Shown here: in pieces, positions 1 through 9,604 of the stretch
Numbering within the stretch: the stretch's first letter is position 1
How the letters are laid out: the number at the start of each line of letters is the position of its first letter
Assembly (NCBI RefSeq): GCF_002195995.1
Contig: NZ_NHON01000036.1
Location: forward strand, 1 to 61,150
DNA: 61,150 bases
Direction of reading: 5' to 3'
Source of the DNA: Inquilinus limosus
Lineage (GTDB): Bacteria; Pseudomonadota; Alphaproteobacteria; DSM-16000; Inquilinaceae
Program-made: the position numbers and the translations under genes
Notes under the pieces: model-generated
Databases searched by the model: none
The model's input: only the letters and a program-made list of their open reading frames with translations
Told to the model about the DNA's origin: nothing

Positions 1-21
1 CCCCCGCATCGCCCCGTTTCA

Positions 22-50
22 CTCCCCCCCTCCCGCAAGGGGAGGGGGAG
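22..50. repeat. C/G-tract inverted repeat, probable fragment of the CTCACC...GGTGAG repeat family
   Basis: A run of CTCC is mirrored by GGAG around a short GCAA centre. It resembles the arm sequence of the larger repeats at 12687, 25350 and 46493, but only one hairpin is inside the window. It lies downstream of the minus-strand aldo/keto reductase and may act as its terminator; there is no T-tract. Confidence 0.4.
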
Positions 51-85
51 AATAGAAGGCGAGGTCGGCGCCTCGCCCACCTGAC

Positions 86-1090
86 TCAGCGGTGCGGCCG
101 CTCGCTGTCGAGATGGGCCATCTGCGCCGCCATGTAGCGGTCGCCGGCGGCGGCGCCCTTGGGCACGGCCTGCTCGATCCGGGCCAGATCCTCCGGCGTC
201 AGCACGACGTCGAGCGCGCCGAGCGCCTCGGCCAGGCGGTCGCGGCGGCGGGCGCCGACCAGCGGCACGATGTCCCGGCCCTGCGCCGCCACCCAGGCGA
301 TGGCGATCTGGGCCACGGTAACGCCCTTGGCCTCGGCCACCGCCCGCAGCGCCTCGACCAATTCGAGGTTCCGCTCGACATTGCCGTCCTGGAAGCGCGG
401 GCTGTAGGCCCGGAAATCCCCCGCCCCGGTGCTGCCCTTCTGCCAGCGGCCGCTGATCAGGCCGCGCGACAGCACGCCATAGGCGGTGATGCCGATGCCG
501 AGCTCGCGGCACGTCGCCAGGATGCCGTCCTCGATGCCGCGCGAGATCAGCGAGTATTCGATCTGCAGGTCGGCGATCGGGTGCACCGCGGCGGCGCGGC
601 GGATCGTCTCCGACCCGACCTCGGACAAGCCGATATGGCGGACATGGCCGGCCTGCACCATCTCGGCGATGGCGCCGACCGTGTCCTCGATCGGCACGTT
701 CGGGTCGAGGCGGGCCGGGCGGTAGATGTCGATATGGTCGACGCCGAGCCGCTGCAGCGAATAGGCCAGGAAGTTCTTCAGCGCCGCCGGCCGGGCGTCG
801 AAGCCGGTCCAGCCGCCGGCCGGGTCGCGCAGGCCGCCGAACTTGACGCTGAGGATCGCGGCATCGCGCTTCGAGGTGGCCCGCAGCGCCTCGCCGATCA
901 GCATCTCGTTGTGACCGGAGCCGTAGAAGTCGCCGGTGTCGATCAGGGTGATGCCGGCGTCCAGCGCCGCATGCAGGGTGGCGATGCTCTCGGCCCGGTC
1001 GGACGGGCCGTACATACCGGACATGCCCATGGCGCCGAGGCCAAAAGCGGAGACGCGCGGGCCGGTGACGCCGAGCGGGTGATACTGCAT
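86..1090 (-). CDS. Aldo/keto reductase
   Basis: A 334-residue cytosolic NADPH-dependent TIM-barrel oxidoreductase. The start MQYHPLG at 1090 was chosen because the family begins with a beta-hairpin of this form and a GGAG-type ribosome site lies just upstream; the open frame continues far beyond it without family similarity. The DTGDFYG motif supplies the catalytic Asp and Tyr and VKFGG the Lys. Where most members carry His (QHRVDP type) this protein reads RPARLDP, so the fourth tetrad residue is Ala. The substrate is unknown. It is divergent from a LysR regulator at 1190, which is its likely controller. Confidence 0.9.
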   Translation of the reverse strand: MQYHPLGVTGPRVSAFGLGAMGMSGMYGPSDRAESIATLHAALDAGITLIDTGDFYGSGHNEMLIGEALRATSKRDAAILSVKFGGLRDPAGGWTGFDARPAALKNFLAYSLQRLGVDHIDIYRPARLDPNVPIEDTVGAIAEMVQAGHVRHIGLSEVGSETIRRAAAVHPIADLQIEYSLISRGIEDGILATCRELGIGITAYGVLSRGLISGRWQKGSTGAGDFRAYSPRFQDGNVERNLELVEALRAVAEAKGVTVAQIAIAWVAAQGRDIVPLVGARRRDRLAEALGALDVVLTPEDLARIEQAVPKGAAAGDRYMAAQMAHLDSERPHR

Positions 1091-1189
1091 GGCAGGCTCC
1101 TGGAGAGGATGGTTCGACGGGAATATGGGCCGGCCCGGTTCGTGCGATAATCCGGGCAATGGCGAACAAGCCGTACGGATATCCGAACG

Positions 1190-2086
1190 ATGAGCCGCCC
1201 CGATCTCTCCGACCTCGACGCCTTCGTCGCCGTGGCCCGGGCCCGCAGCTTCCGCGGCGCCGCGGGCCTGCGCGGCGTCTCCGCCTCCTCGCTCAGCGAC
1301 GCGCTGCGGCGGCTGGAGGCGCGGCTGGGCGTGCGCCTGCTGAACCGCACCACCCGCAGCGTCACCCCGACCGGGGCCGGCGAGAGATTGCTCGAACGGC
1401 TGGGCCCGGCGCTGGGCGAGATTGCCGGCGCGCTCGACGCCGTGACCAGCGTCCGCGACAGCCCGGCCGGCACGCTGCGGCTGAACGTGCCGTCGATCGT
1501 CGCCCGCCATATCCTGCCGCCGATCGCCTGCCGCTTCCTGGCGACGCATCCCGGCATCCGGCTGGAGGTGGTGGGCGACGACAGCTTCGTCGACGTGCTG
1601 GCCGAGGGCTTCGACGCCGGCATCCGCTACGAGGAGCGGATCGAGCGCGACATGATCGCGGTGCCGGTCGGGCCGCGCACCCAGCGCTTCGTCATCGCCG
1701 CCGCCCCGGCCTACCTGGCCGCCCGGGGCCGGCCGCGCCATCCGAACGACCTGCTGGACCATGCCTGCATCCGCCACCGCTTCCCCAGCGGCCGGGTCGC
1801 GCCCTGGGAGTTCGAGCGCGACGGCCGGGTGATCCGCATCAGCCCGGAGGGGCCGCTGATCGCGACCTCGATCGAGATGGAGCTCGCGGCGGCAACGGCC
1901 GGGCTGGGCCTGATCTCGATGTTCGAGGAGGCGCTGCGGCCGGATCTCGACAGCGGCGCGCTGGTGCCGGTGATGGAGGAGTGGTGGCAGCCCTTCTCCG
2001 GCCCCTTCCTCTACTACCCCAGCCGCACCCACATGCCGGCACCGCTCAGGGCGTTCGTGGACTTCATCCAGGCGGATCGGGGGTGA
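1190..2086 (+). CDS. LysR-family transcriptional regulator
   Basis: 298 residues with the usual order: N-terminal winged helix-turn-helix (about residues 5-62, including the LLNRTTRSV wing) and a C-terminal periplasmic-binding-protein-like effector domain. The sequence is of the CrgA/DsdC-like class common beside oxidoreductases. It is transcribed away from the aldo/keto reductase with about 100 bp between starts, the classic arrangement in which LysR proteins control the divergent gene and themselves. The inducer cannot be read from the sequence. It resembles the regulator at 56905 in several motifs (for example the PEGPLI / GGPLIV region), so they are related subfamily members. Confidence 0.92.
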   Translation: MSRPDLSDLDAFVAVARARSFRGAAGLRGVSASSLSDALRRLEARLGVRLLNRTTRSVTPTGAGERLLERLGPALGEIAGALDAVTSVRDSPAGTLRLNVPSIVARHILPPIACRFLATHPGIRLEVVGDDSFVDVLAEGFDAGIRYEERIERDMIAVPVGPRTQRFVIAAAPAYLAARGRPRHPNDLLDHACIRHRFPSGRVAPWEFERDGRVIRISPEGPLIATSIEMELAAATAGLGLISMFEEALRPDLDSGALVPVMEEWWQPFSGPFLYYPSRTHMPAPLRAFVDFIQADRG

Positions 2087-2105
2087 GGCAGCAATCGGCC
2101 TTACT

Positions 2106-2150
2106 CGTCATGGCGAGGAGGCCACGCCCCTTCGGGGCTCGCCATGACGG
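2106..2150. repeat. Short palindromic repeat, CGTCATGGCGAGG family
   Basis: Inverted arms CGTCATGGCGAG and CTCGCCATGACG around a short centre. Longer members of the same family are at 14859 and 50216. It lies between the converging LysR gene and desaturase gene and could stop transcription from both sides. Confidence 0.7.
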
Positions 2151-2172
2151 GTCTATGGTTGGGTCACCGGAC

Positions 2173-3060
2173 CTATACCAGCCCGCGGCGGATCTCCGCA
2201 TGGGCGGCCGGGTAGCCCGGCGACAGCACGGCGAGGCGGCCGGAGACCAAGGCATGCATCCGCGGCAGGGCGTGGAACGGCACGCCGGGCGCCAGGTGGT
2301 GCTCGGTGTGGTAGCTGGCGTTCCAGAACAGCCCGCGCAGCACCAGCCCGGCCAGGGTGGTGCGGGTGTTGGCCCAGCGGTCGCTGCTGCGGACGCAGCC
2401 GGAATGCTCGGCCAGCAGCACCCAGCGCAGCAGCGGCTGGGCCAGCCCCACCGGCCCGGCCCAGAGCAGGAGGGCGAGAGCGCTGCCGGTGGCGAGGCTG
2501 GCGGCCAGCACGGCGGCGTAGAGCAGCAGGTAGGCCCGCGCCTCCGCCGCCACCCGGGCCCGGTCGGCCGCCGGGATCCAGGGCGAGCGGTCGCGGCCGG
2601 AAGCGGTGCGCAGCAGGCCCATGATCTGGCTCGACCAGTAGGGCAGACCGGTCAGGATCAGCCAGTAGCGGCCGCGGGTCAGGGGTTTTGCGCCGATCAG
2701 CTCCGGGTCGCGGCCCGGATCCTGGGTGTGGCGGTGATGCGCCATGTGGAACAGCCGGAACCCCTCCGGCGGCAGCACCAGGACGAAGCCGGCGACCCAG
2801 CCGACCAGCCGGTTCAGCCACAATGACCGGAACGGCGTGCGATGGGTGGTCTCGTGCAGCGGCGCGAACAGCGAGATCTCGGCGGCGCCGAGCAGCGCCA
2901 TGGCCGGCCACACCCAGAGAGTCCCCCGCGCGGCCAGCACCAGGGCGACGCCGAGCGCGATCAGCCCGGCATGCCGGGCCAGCGCCCGCAGCCCTTCCGA
3001 ATCCGACCGCCGGGACAGCGCCTTCAGCGCCTCCGGCGGCAATGCCCTGGTCTCCGCCAT
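2173..3060 (-). CDS. Fatty acid desaturase family protein
   Basis: A 295-residue integral membrane di-iron protein. Three histidine boxes are intact: HETTH at 69-73, HMAHHRH at 105-111 and HTEHH at 251-255. Hydrophobic segments lie around residues 31-62, 84-100 and 170-210, giving the usual topology with the boxes on the cytoplasmic face. This class includes acyl-lipid desaturases and beta-carotene/sterol-type hydroxylases, so the substrate (membrane fatty acid or other lipid) is not certain. No ferredoxin or reductase gene is adjacent. It appears to be a single-gene unit, bounded by repeats on both sides. Confidence 0.88.
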   Translation of the reverse strand: MAETRALPPEALKALSRRSDSEGLRALARHAGLIALGVALVLAARGTLWVWPAMALLGAAEISLFAPLHETTHRTPFRSLWLNRLVGWVAGFVLVLPPEGFRLFHMAHHRHTQDPGRDPELIGAKPLTRGRYWLILTGLPYWSSQIMGLLRTASGRDRSPWIPAADRARVAAEARAYLLLYAAVLAASLATGSALALLLWAGPVGLAQPLLRWVLLAEHSGCVRSSDRWANTRTTLAGLVLRGLFWNASYHTEHHLAPGVPFHALPRMHALVSGRLAVLSPGYPAAHAEIRRGLV

Positions 3061-3131
3061 GGCTTATCCTGGCGCCGGGCGGCGGTGGGGATCAAGGGGA
3101 GTGACGTTGGACCGGTGGAGGGTCTCCCTCG

Positions 3132-3221
3132 CCGTCATTGCGAGCGAAGCGAAGCAATCCAGGGGCCAATGCAAACCGGCCCCTGGATTGCTTCGTCGGC
3201 TGCGCCTCCTCGCAATGACGG
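3132..3221. repeat. Palindromic repeat, CCGTCATTGCGAG...GCAATCCAGG family
   Basis: A 90-bp inverted repeat: CCGTCATTGCGAGCGAAGCG and AAGCAATCCAGG on the left, matched by CCTGGATTGCTTCG and CTCGCAATGACGG on the right, with a variable centre. Sister copies are at 38453 and 43069, and a minimal copy at 44271. Confidence 0.9.
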
Positions 3222-3252
3222 TGCTGGGTCTACTGCCAGGCCCTTGAGGCCC

Positions 3253-3831
3253 CTACCGCCCGAACTCCGGGTGGCGGAAGCAGCCGACCATGTGATCGTT
3301 CACCAGCCCGGCCGACTGCATCAGCGAGTAGCAGACGGTGGAGCCGACAAAAACGAAGCCGCGGCGCTTCATGTCGCGGCTCATCCGGTCGGAGATCGCG
3401 CTGGTGGCCGGCATCTCGGCATGGGCTTTCCAGCGGTTGACCAGCGGTTCGCCACCGACGAAGGACCAGAGATAGCGGCCGAGGCCACCCTCGGCCTCGA
3501 TCACCGCCAGAGTCGCCCGGGCATTGGTCCGCACCGCGTTCAGCTTGGCCCGGTTGCGGATCAGCCCGGCATCGGCCAGCAGCGCCTCGATCTCCGCGTC
3601 GGTCATCGCCGCCACCCGGGCGATGTCGAAGCCGTGGAAGGCGCGCTGGTAGTTGCCGCGCCGCTCCAGCACCAGGCGCCAGGACAGGCCGGCCTGGGTG
3701 CCCTGCAGGCTGAGATTCTCGAACAAAGCGCGGTCGTCGCGCTCCGGAGTGCCCCAGTCGCGGTCGTGATAGGCCAGCATCGCCGGCCCGCCCTGCGCCC
3801 AGCCGCAGCGCGGCAGATCCTGATCCGTCAT
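3253..3831 (-). CDS. tag: DNA-3-methyladenine glycosylase I
   Basis: A 192-residue base-excision repair enzyme that removes 3-methyladenine from alkylated DNA. The zinc-binding residues of the family are present with exact spacing: Cys9 and His22 (13 apart) and His180 and Cys184 (4 apart). The helix-hairpin-helix region and the QAGLSW motif are also present, as is the Tyr21 that stacks near the base. The Glu of the usual LEGxQAG motif, which contacts the base in E. coli Tag, is Gln43 here (LQGTQAG). The start at 3831 overlaps the stop of the upstream dcyD by four bases (ATGA), so the two are translationally coupled. Confidence 0.95.
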   Translation of the reverse strand: MTDQDLPRCGWAQGGPAMLAYHDRDWGTPERDDRALFENLSLQGTQAGLSWRLVLERRGNYQRAFHGFDIARVAAMTDAEIEALLADAGLIRNRAKLNAVRTNARATLAVIEAEGGLGRYLWSFVGGEPLVNRWKAHAEMPATSAISDRMSRDMKRRGFVFVGSTVCYSLMQSAGLVNDHMVGCFRHPEFGR

Positions 3832-4841
3832 TCGCCCCAATGGATCGGGAAGGCGTCGGGATAGGTGAACAGGGCCGGCGCGCCGCCGGTGTGCAGGAAC
3901 ACCACCACATCGTCGGGCCGGTAGCGGCCGGCGCGGATGCCGGCGATCAGCCCGGCCATCGCCTTGCCGGTGTAGACCGGGTCCAGCACGATGGCGTCGC
4001 GGCTGGCGGCCAGCTGCAGCGCCTCGACCATGCCCGGCGTCGGCAGGCCGTAGCCCGCGCCGACCACGCCGTCCTCCAGCACTAGGTCCTCCGGCGCCAG
4101 CGGCGCCGGCACGCCGAGCAGCTCGGCCCCGGCCTGGACCAGCCCGGCGACCTTCGGCCGCTGCTCCTGCGACGTCCGGCTGATGCAGTAGCCGACCGCC
4201 GGCGCCGCGCTGCCGCCGAGGGCGAGGCCGAGCGCCAGCCCGGCCTGGGTGCCGCCGCTGCCGCTGGCCAGAGCGACATGGGTGAAGGCGACGCCCTGGT
4301 CGCGGCCCTGCCGCAGCAGCTCCCGCGCCGCATCGACATAGCCGACCAGCCCGAGCGCGTTGGAGCCGCCGACCGGGACAACATAGGGCGTGCCGCCCTC
4401 CGCCCGGCACTCCTCGGCCACGCGCGCCATCTCGGCATCGGCATCGGCGGTGCCGGGGTGCAGCTCGATCCGCGCCCCGAACAGCTCGTCGAGCAGCAGG
4501 TTGCCGCTGGCGTGGTAGGACGGGTCGCGCCCGGCCACCGCGTCGGTCAGCACCAGGACGCAGTCGAGGCCCAGCCGCGCCGCGGCGGCCGCGGTCTGGC
4601 GGGCATGGTTCGATTGCGGGCCGCCGGCGGTGATGATGGTGTCGGCGCCCTGGGCCAGCGCGTCGCCGAGCAGGAATTCCAGCTTGCGCACCTTGTTGCC
4701 GCCCAGCGCCAGGCCGGTGCAGTCGTCGCGCTTGATCCAGAGCTGCGGGCCGCCCAGCGCTTCAGTGAGCCGCGGCAGCGGCTCCAGGGGCGTCGGCGCG
4801 TGCTGCAGGCGCAGGCGCGGCAGCTGGTCGAGCGATGGCAT
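3828..4841 (-). CDS. dcyD: D-cysteine desulfhydrase (PLP-dependent)
   Basis: A 337-residue fold-type II PLP enzyme of the D-cysteine desulfhydrase / ACC deaminase family. The PLP lysine lies in the motif GGNKVRKLE near residue 50, and the phosphate-binding [10 protein letters not shown] loop is near residue 190. The [10 protein letters not shown] opening is typical of DcyD. The expected reaction is D-cysteine to pyruvate, sulfide and ammonia; ACC deaminase activity is a less likely alternative that sequence alone does not fully exclude. It is first in a two-gene unit with tag, overlapping it by four bases. Confidence 0.88.
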   Translation of the reverse strand: MPSLDQLPRLRLQHAPTPLEPLPRLTEALGGPQLWIKRDDCTGLALGGNKVRKLEFLLGDALAQGADTIITAGGPQSNHARQTAAAAARLGLDCVLVLTDAVAGRDPSYHASGNLLLDELFGARIELHPGTADADAEMARVAEECRAEGGTPYVVPVGGSNALGLVGYVDAARELLRQGRDQGVAFTHVALASGSGGTQAGLALGLALGGSAAPAVGYCISRTSQEQRPKVAGLVQAGAELLGVPAPLAPEDLVLEDGVVGAGYGLPTPGMVEALQLAASRDAIVLDPVYTGKAMAGLIAGIRAGRYRPDDVVVFLHTGGAPALFTYPDAFPIHWGE

Positions 4842-4925
4842 CGGTGTCCGTCCCTGAGGCGCGGCCCGGCGCGGCCGCCTGCGGGGTGAATAGCATGGCG
4901 GGGCCGCGGTGCGAATGGCCCGGCC

Positions 4926-6758
<1,833 letters not shown>

Positions 6759-7052
6759 CCAGATCCTCTGCGTTGTCTTCGGCCGCGTCGACGAGCGCAT
6801 CTGCGCCACCGCGCGAGTCCAGGTCCAGCAGGGCTCAAGATCACAGCGCATCGCTGCACTGCACCTGATCTCTGCGCGGTCCACAGAACATTATCGGACA
6901 AGAGTCGGAACTTTTCCCCGTTCCGATTGTCTGTGGTCTTCGAGTGCCTGTTGCCGCGGAAGCACCAGACAAGAAACAGCGCCGCATTGTTGCGCCGCAG
7001 CGCCGCCGGTGATGTCAGACAAACCCCCATCTGCGGAGGGAGTTCCCCCCAC

Positions 7053-8123
7053 ATGCGAATCGCGCAGGTCGCCCCGCTGTTCGAAGCGGTCCCCCCCAAG
7101 CTCTATGGCGGCACCGAACGCGTCGTCTCCTTCCTGACGGAAGAGCTCGTCGCCCTCGGCCATGACGTCACACTCTTCGCCAGCGGCGATTCCGTGACCT
7201 CCGCCACGCTCGAGGCCTGCTGGCCGCGGGCGATGCGGCTCGATGCCTCGGTGCGCGACTGGATCGCGCCCCACATGCACATGTTCGAGCAGGTGTACCG
7301 GCGGTCGGACGAGTTCGACATCATCCACTGCCATCTCGACTATTTCCCGTTCTCGCTGTTCAGCCGCGGCGACGTGCCCTTCGTGACCACGCTGCACGGG
7401 CGGCTGGACATGCCCGAGCTGCACCCGATGTTCGAGACCTTCTCGCATGTGCCGATCGTGTCGATCTCCGACGCCCAGCGTCGGCCGATGCCGAAGGCCG
7501 GCTGGATCGCCACCGTGCATCACGGCCTGCCGGCGCAGTTGCTGGCGCCGGTCCCGGCCGAGCGCGGCTACCTCGCCTTCCTCGGCCGCATCGCGCCGGA
7601 GAAGCGGGTCGACCGGGCGATCGAGATCGCGGCGAAGGCCGGCCTGCCCCTGAAGATCGCGGCCAAGGTCGACAAGGCCGACCAGGAGTACTACGACGCC
7701 GAGATCAAGCCGCTGCTGGCCCGGTCGCCGCATGTCGACTTCATCGGCGAGATCGACGATTCGCAGAAATCGGCGTTCCTGAGCGGCGCCATCGGCCTGC
7801 TGGTGCCGATCGACTGGCCGGAGCCGTTCGGCCTGGTGATGATCGAGGCGATGGCCTGCGGCACGCCGGTCGTGGCGTACAACCGCGGCTCGGTGCCCGA
7901 GGTGATCGACGAGGGCGTCACCGGCTTCATCGTCGAGGACGAGATCGGCGCGGTGGCGGCGGTGCAGCGCCTGCCCGAGCTGTCGAACGCCCGCATCCGC
8001 GAGGTCTTCGACCAGCGCTTCACCGCCCGGCGCATGGCCCAGGACTACCTGTCGATCTATGAGGGCCTGCAGGCCGTCGAAGCGCCGAAGAAGCCCGCCG
8101 TGCTGCGCGCGGTGGCGAATTAG
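7053..8123 (+). CDS. Glycosyltransferase family 4 protein
   Basis: 356 residues from the ATG at 7053 (GGAGGG upstream at 7035). The start MRIAQVAPLFEAVPP followed by YGGTERVV is the standard N-terminal fold of GT4 enzymes, and the nucleotide-sugar site is seen as the FLGRIAPEK segment and the E-x7-E motif in PEPFGLVMIEAMACGTP. It transfers a sugar from an activated donor to an unknown acceptor in the cytoplasm. Single gene; the 294-bp divergent region shared with the ABC exporter contains an inverted repeat CGGAAC/GTTCCG at 6908-6930 and should hold both promoters. Confidence 0.92.
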   Translation: MRIAQVAPLFEAVPPKLYGGTERVVSFLTEELVALGHDVTLFASGDSVTSATLEACWPRAMRLDASVRDWIAPHMHMFEQVYRRSDEFDIIHCHLDYFPFSLFSRGDVPFVTTLHGRLDMPELHPMFETFSHVPIVSISDAQRRPMPKAGWIATVHHGLPAQLLAPVPAERGYLAFLGRIAPEKRVDRAIEIAAKAGLPLKIAAKVDKADQEYYDAEIKPLLARSPHVDFIGEIDDSQKSAFLSGAIGLLVPIDWPEPFGLVMIEAMACGTPVVAYNRGSVPEVIDEGVTGFIVEDEIGAVAAVQRLPELSNARIREVFDQRFTARRMAQDYLSIYEGLQAVEAPKKPAVLRAVAN

Positions 8124-8150
8124 GCTACCGCACCTGCGCCTCCAACCTCC

Positions 8151-8360
8151 GCGTTGCCTCTCCCGCTTGCGGGAGAGGTCGGAGACGCGAAGCGGCTCCG
8201 GGTGAGGGCCTGCCGGCCTCGACACCGGGATCACCGTTTCAGGATGGGGCGGCTCGTGCGCTCGCCGATGGCGAGATCCATGGGCTTGGTGAGGCCGGCA
8301 GGCCCTCACCCGGACCTCCTGCGGAGGTCCGACCTCTCCCGCAAGCGGGAGAGGCAACGC
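8151..8360. repeat. 210-bp palindromic element with GCGTTGCCTCTCCC terminal inverted repeats
   Basis: The ends are GCGTTGCCTCTCCCGC and its exact reverse complement, each followed inward by GGGAGAGGTC and a GGTGAGG/CCTCACC arm. The element at 18162 has the same ends and a shorter centre. It fills the space between the converging glycosyltransferase and LacI genes. The organisation is that of a non-autonomous miniature element; no coding sequence is inside. Confidence 0.85.
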
Positions 8361-8378
8361 GCACAGCCGCTCCGACAG

Positions 8379-9464
8379 CTACCCCGGCGGCCGGGTCGAG
8401 GCGCGGACGACCAGCTCGGTCGGCAGCAGGCGGCGGTCGGCCGGGATCGTGCCGCCATCGGCCACGGCGCCGAGCAGCAGTGACGCCGCCGTGGCGCCCT
8501 TGTCGAACAGCGGCTGGCGGATCGTGGTCAGGGCCGGCCGCACCAGCGCCGCGCGCGGGATGTCGTCGAAGCCTGCGACCGACACATCCTCCGGCACCCG
8601 CAGGTTCAGCGACCGCGCCGCCTCGATGACGCCGATCGCCAGCCGGTCCGACATCGCCAGGATCGCCGTCGGCCGGTCCGGCCGGCGCAGCAGTGAAAGC
8701 GCCGCGTCGCGGCCGTTCGCCTCGCTCGAGGCCGGCCGCTCCTCCACCGGCACCGAGTCCGGGTCGAGGCCGGCGGCGGCGATCGCCTCGGCATAGCCGG
8801 CCAGCCGGTCGGCGCTGGTGCGGAAGGTCATCTTCGCCCGGCGGGCGGCGTCGAGCGGCCCGGCATAGCCGTCCACCGCGGCCTCTAGCGAGACGATGCC
8901 GAGCCGGCGATGGCCGAGGCCCAGCACATGCTGCGCCACCTTGCGGGCGGCGCCGCGGTCGTCGATGCCGACGAAGGCCACGCCCTCCGGCACCTGGTTG
9001 TCGATCGCCACCACCGGCAGGCCGCGGCGCAGCAGCGGCGCCCAGGCCTCCGCCCCGTTCAGGAAGCCGTAGACGAGAAACCCGTCGACCGCGGCGCGGT
9101 GGATGGCGCTGCGGCTGGCCGGGCTTTTCACCGCCGGCAGGATCAGGAGGCCGGAGCGCGCCTTCTCGCAGGCGCTGGCGATGCCGCGCAGCATGCCGAC
9201 CGCCGCCGGGTCGTCGAAGGCGAAGGGCAGCGTCTCGTGGAACAGCAGGCCGATCGCCTCGGCCTTGCCGGTGCGCAGCATCCGCGCCGCCGGGTTCGGC
9301 CCGTGCACGCCCATCGCCCGGGCCGCCGCCATGATCTTGTCGCGCAGCTCGGCCGACAGCTGGTCCGGCCGGTTGAAGGCGTTCGACACCGTGGTGCGCG
9401 AGACACCGACCGCCGCCGCGATGTCCAGCAGCGTGCCCCGCCGCTTCTCCGATCCGTCGCTCAT
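8379..9464 (-). CDS. LacI-family transcriptional repressor of the alpha-glucoside operon
   Basis: 361 residues. The N-terminal helix-turn-helix reads TLLDIAAAVGVSRTTVSNAF, and the hinge and periplasmic-binding-protein-like sugar-binding core follow (about residues 68-340, with SDRLAIGVIEAA and VAGFDDIP motifs). It is divergent from the GH13/ABC operon and two perfect palindromes lie between them, so it is expected to be an AglR-like local repressor released by a disaccharide. The HTH sequence and position support the family strongly; the ligand is inferred from the operon. Confidence 0.93.
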   Translation of the reverse strand: MSDGSEKRRGTLLDIAAAVGVSRTTVSNAFNRPDQLSAELRDKIMAAARAMGVHGPNPAARMLRTGKAEAIGLLFHETLPFAFDDPAAVGMLRGIASACEKARSGLLILPAVKSPASRSAIHRAAVDGFLVYGFLNGAEAWAPLLRRGLPVVAIDNQVPEGVAFVGIDDRGAARKVAQHVLGLGHRRLGIVSLEAAVDGYAGPLDAARRAKMTFRTSADRLAGYAEAIAAAGLDPDSVPVEERPASSEANGRDAALSLLRRPDRPTAILAMSDRLAIGVIEAARSLNLRVPEDVSVAGFDDIPRAALVRPALTTIRQPLFDKGATAASLLLGAVADGGTIPADRRLLPTELVVRASTRPPG

Positions 9465-9486
9465 GCAAGCACCCTAAAACCTCCCT

Positions 9487-9500
9487 CTTGATCGATCAAG
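9487..9500. promoter_or_regulatory. LacI-type operator palindrome 1
   Basis: CTTGATCGATCAAG is a perfect 14-bp palindrome with a central CG, the usual LacI-family operator design. It is 23 bp upstream of the repressor start and 105 bp upstream of the glucosidase start. Confidence 0.7.
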
Positions 9501-9522
9501 AAAGTCTCTGTTACTGTAAAAA

Positions 9523-9536
9523 CTGAATGCATTCAG
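9523..9536. promoter_or_regulatory. Palindrome 2 between repressor and glucosidase operon
   Basis: CTGAATGCATTCAG is a second perfect 14-bp palindrome with a different sequence. Its centre is 36 bp from that of the first. It may be a second site for the same repressor with a relaxed arm, or a site for another regulator. Confidence 0.5.
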
Positions 9537-9604
9537 ATGACCCTGGCCGGAGGGCTGGCGCGGAGGTCGTCGCGAGGATGCAGGGGGACATGCGGAGGGG
9601 ACGA

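Noticed and set aside
1159-2826. Long plus-strand open frame of 555 codons
   Set aside because: It is rich in Arg, Pro, Gly and Ala, shadows the LysR and desaturase genes in another frame, and has no family features.
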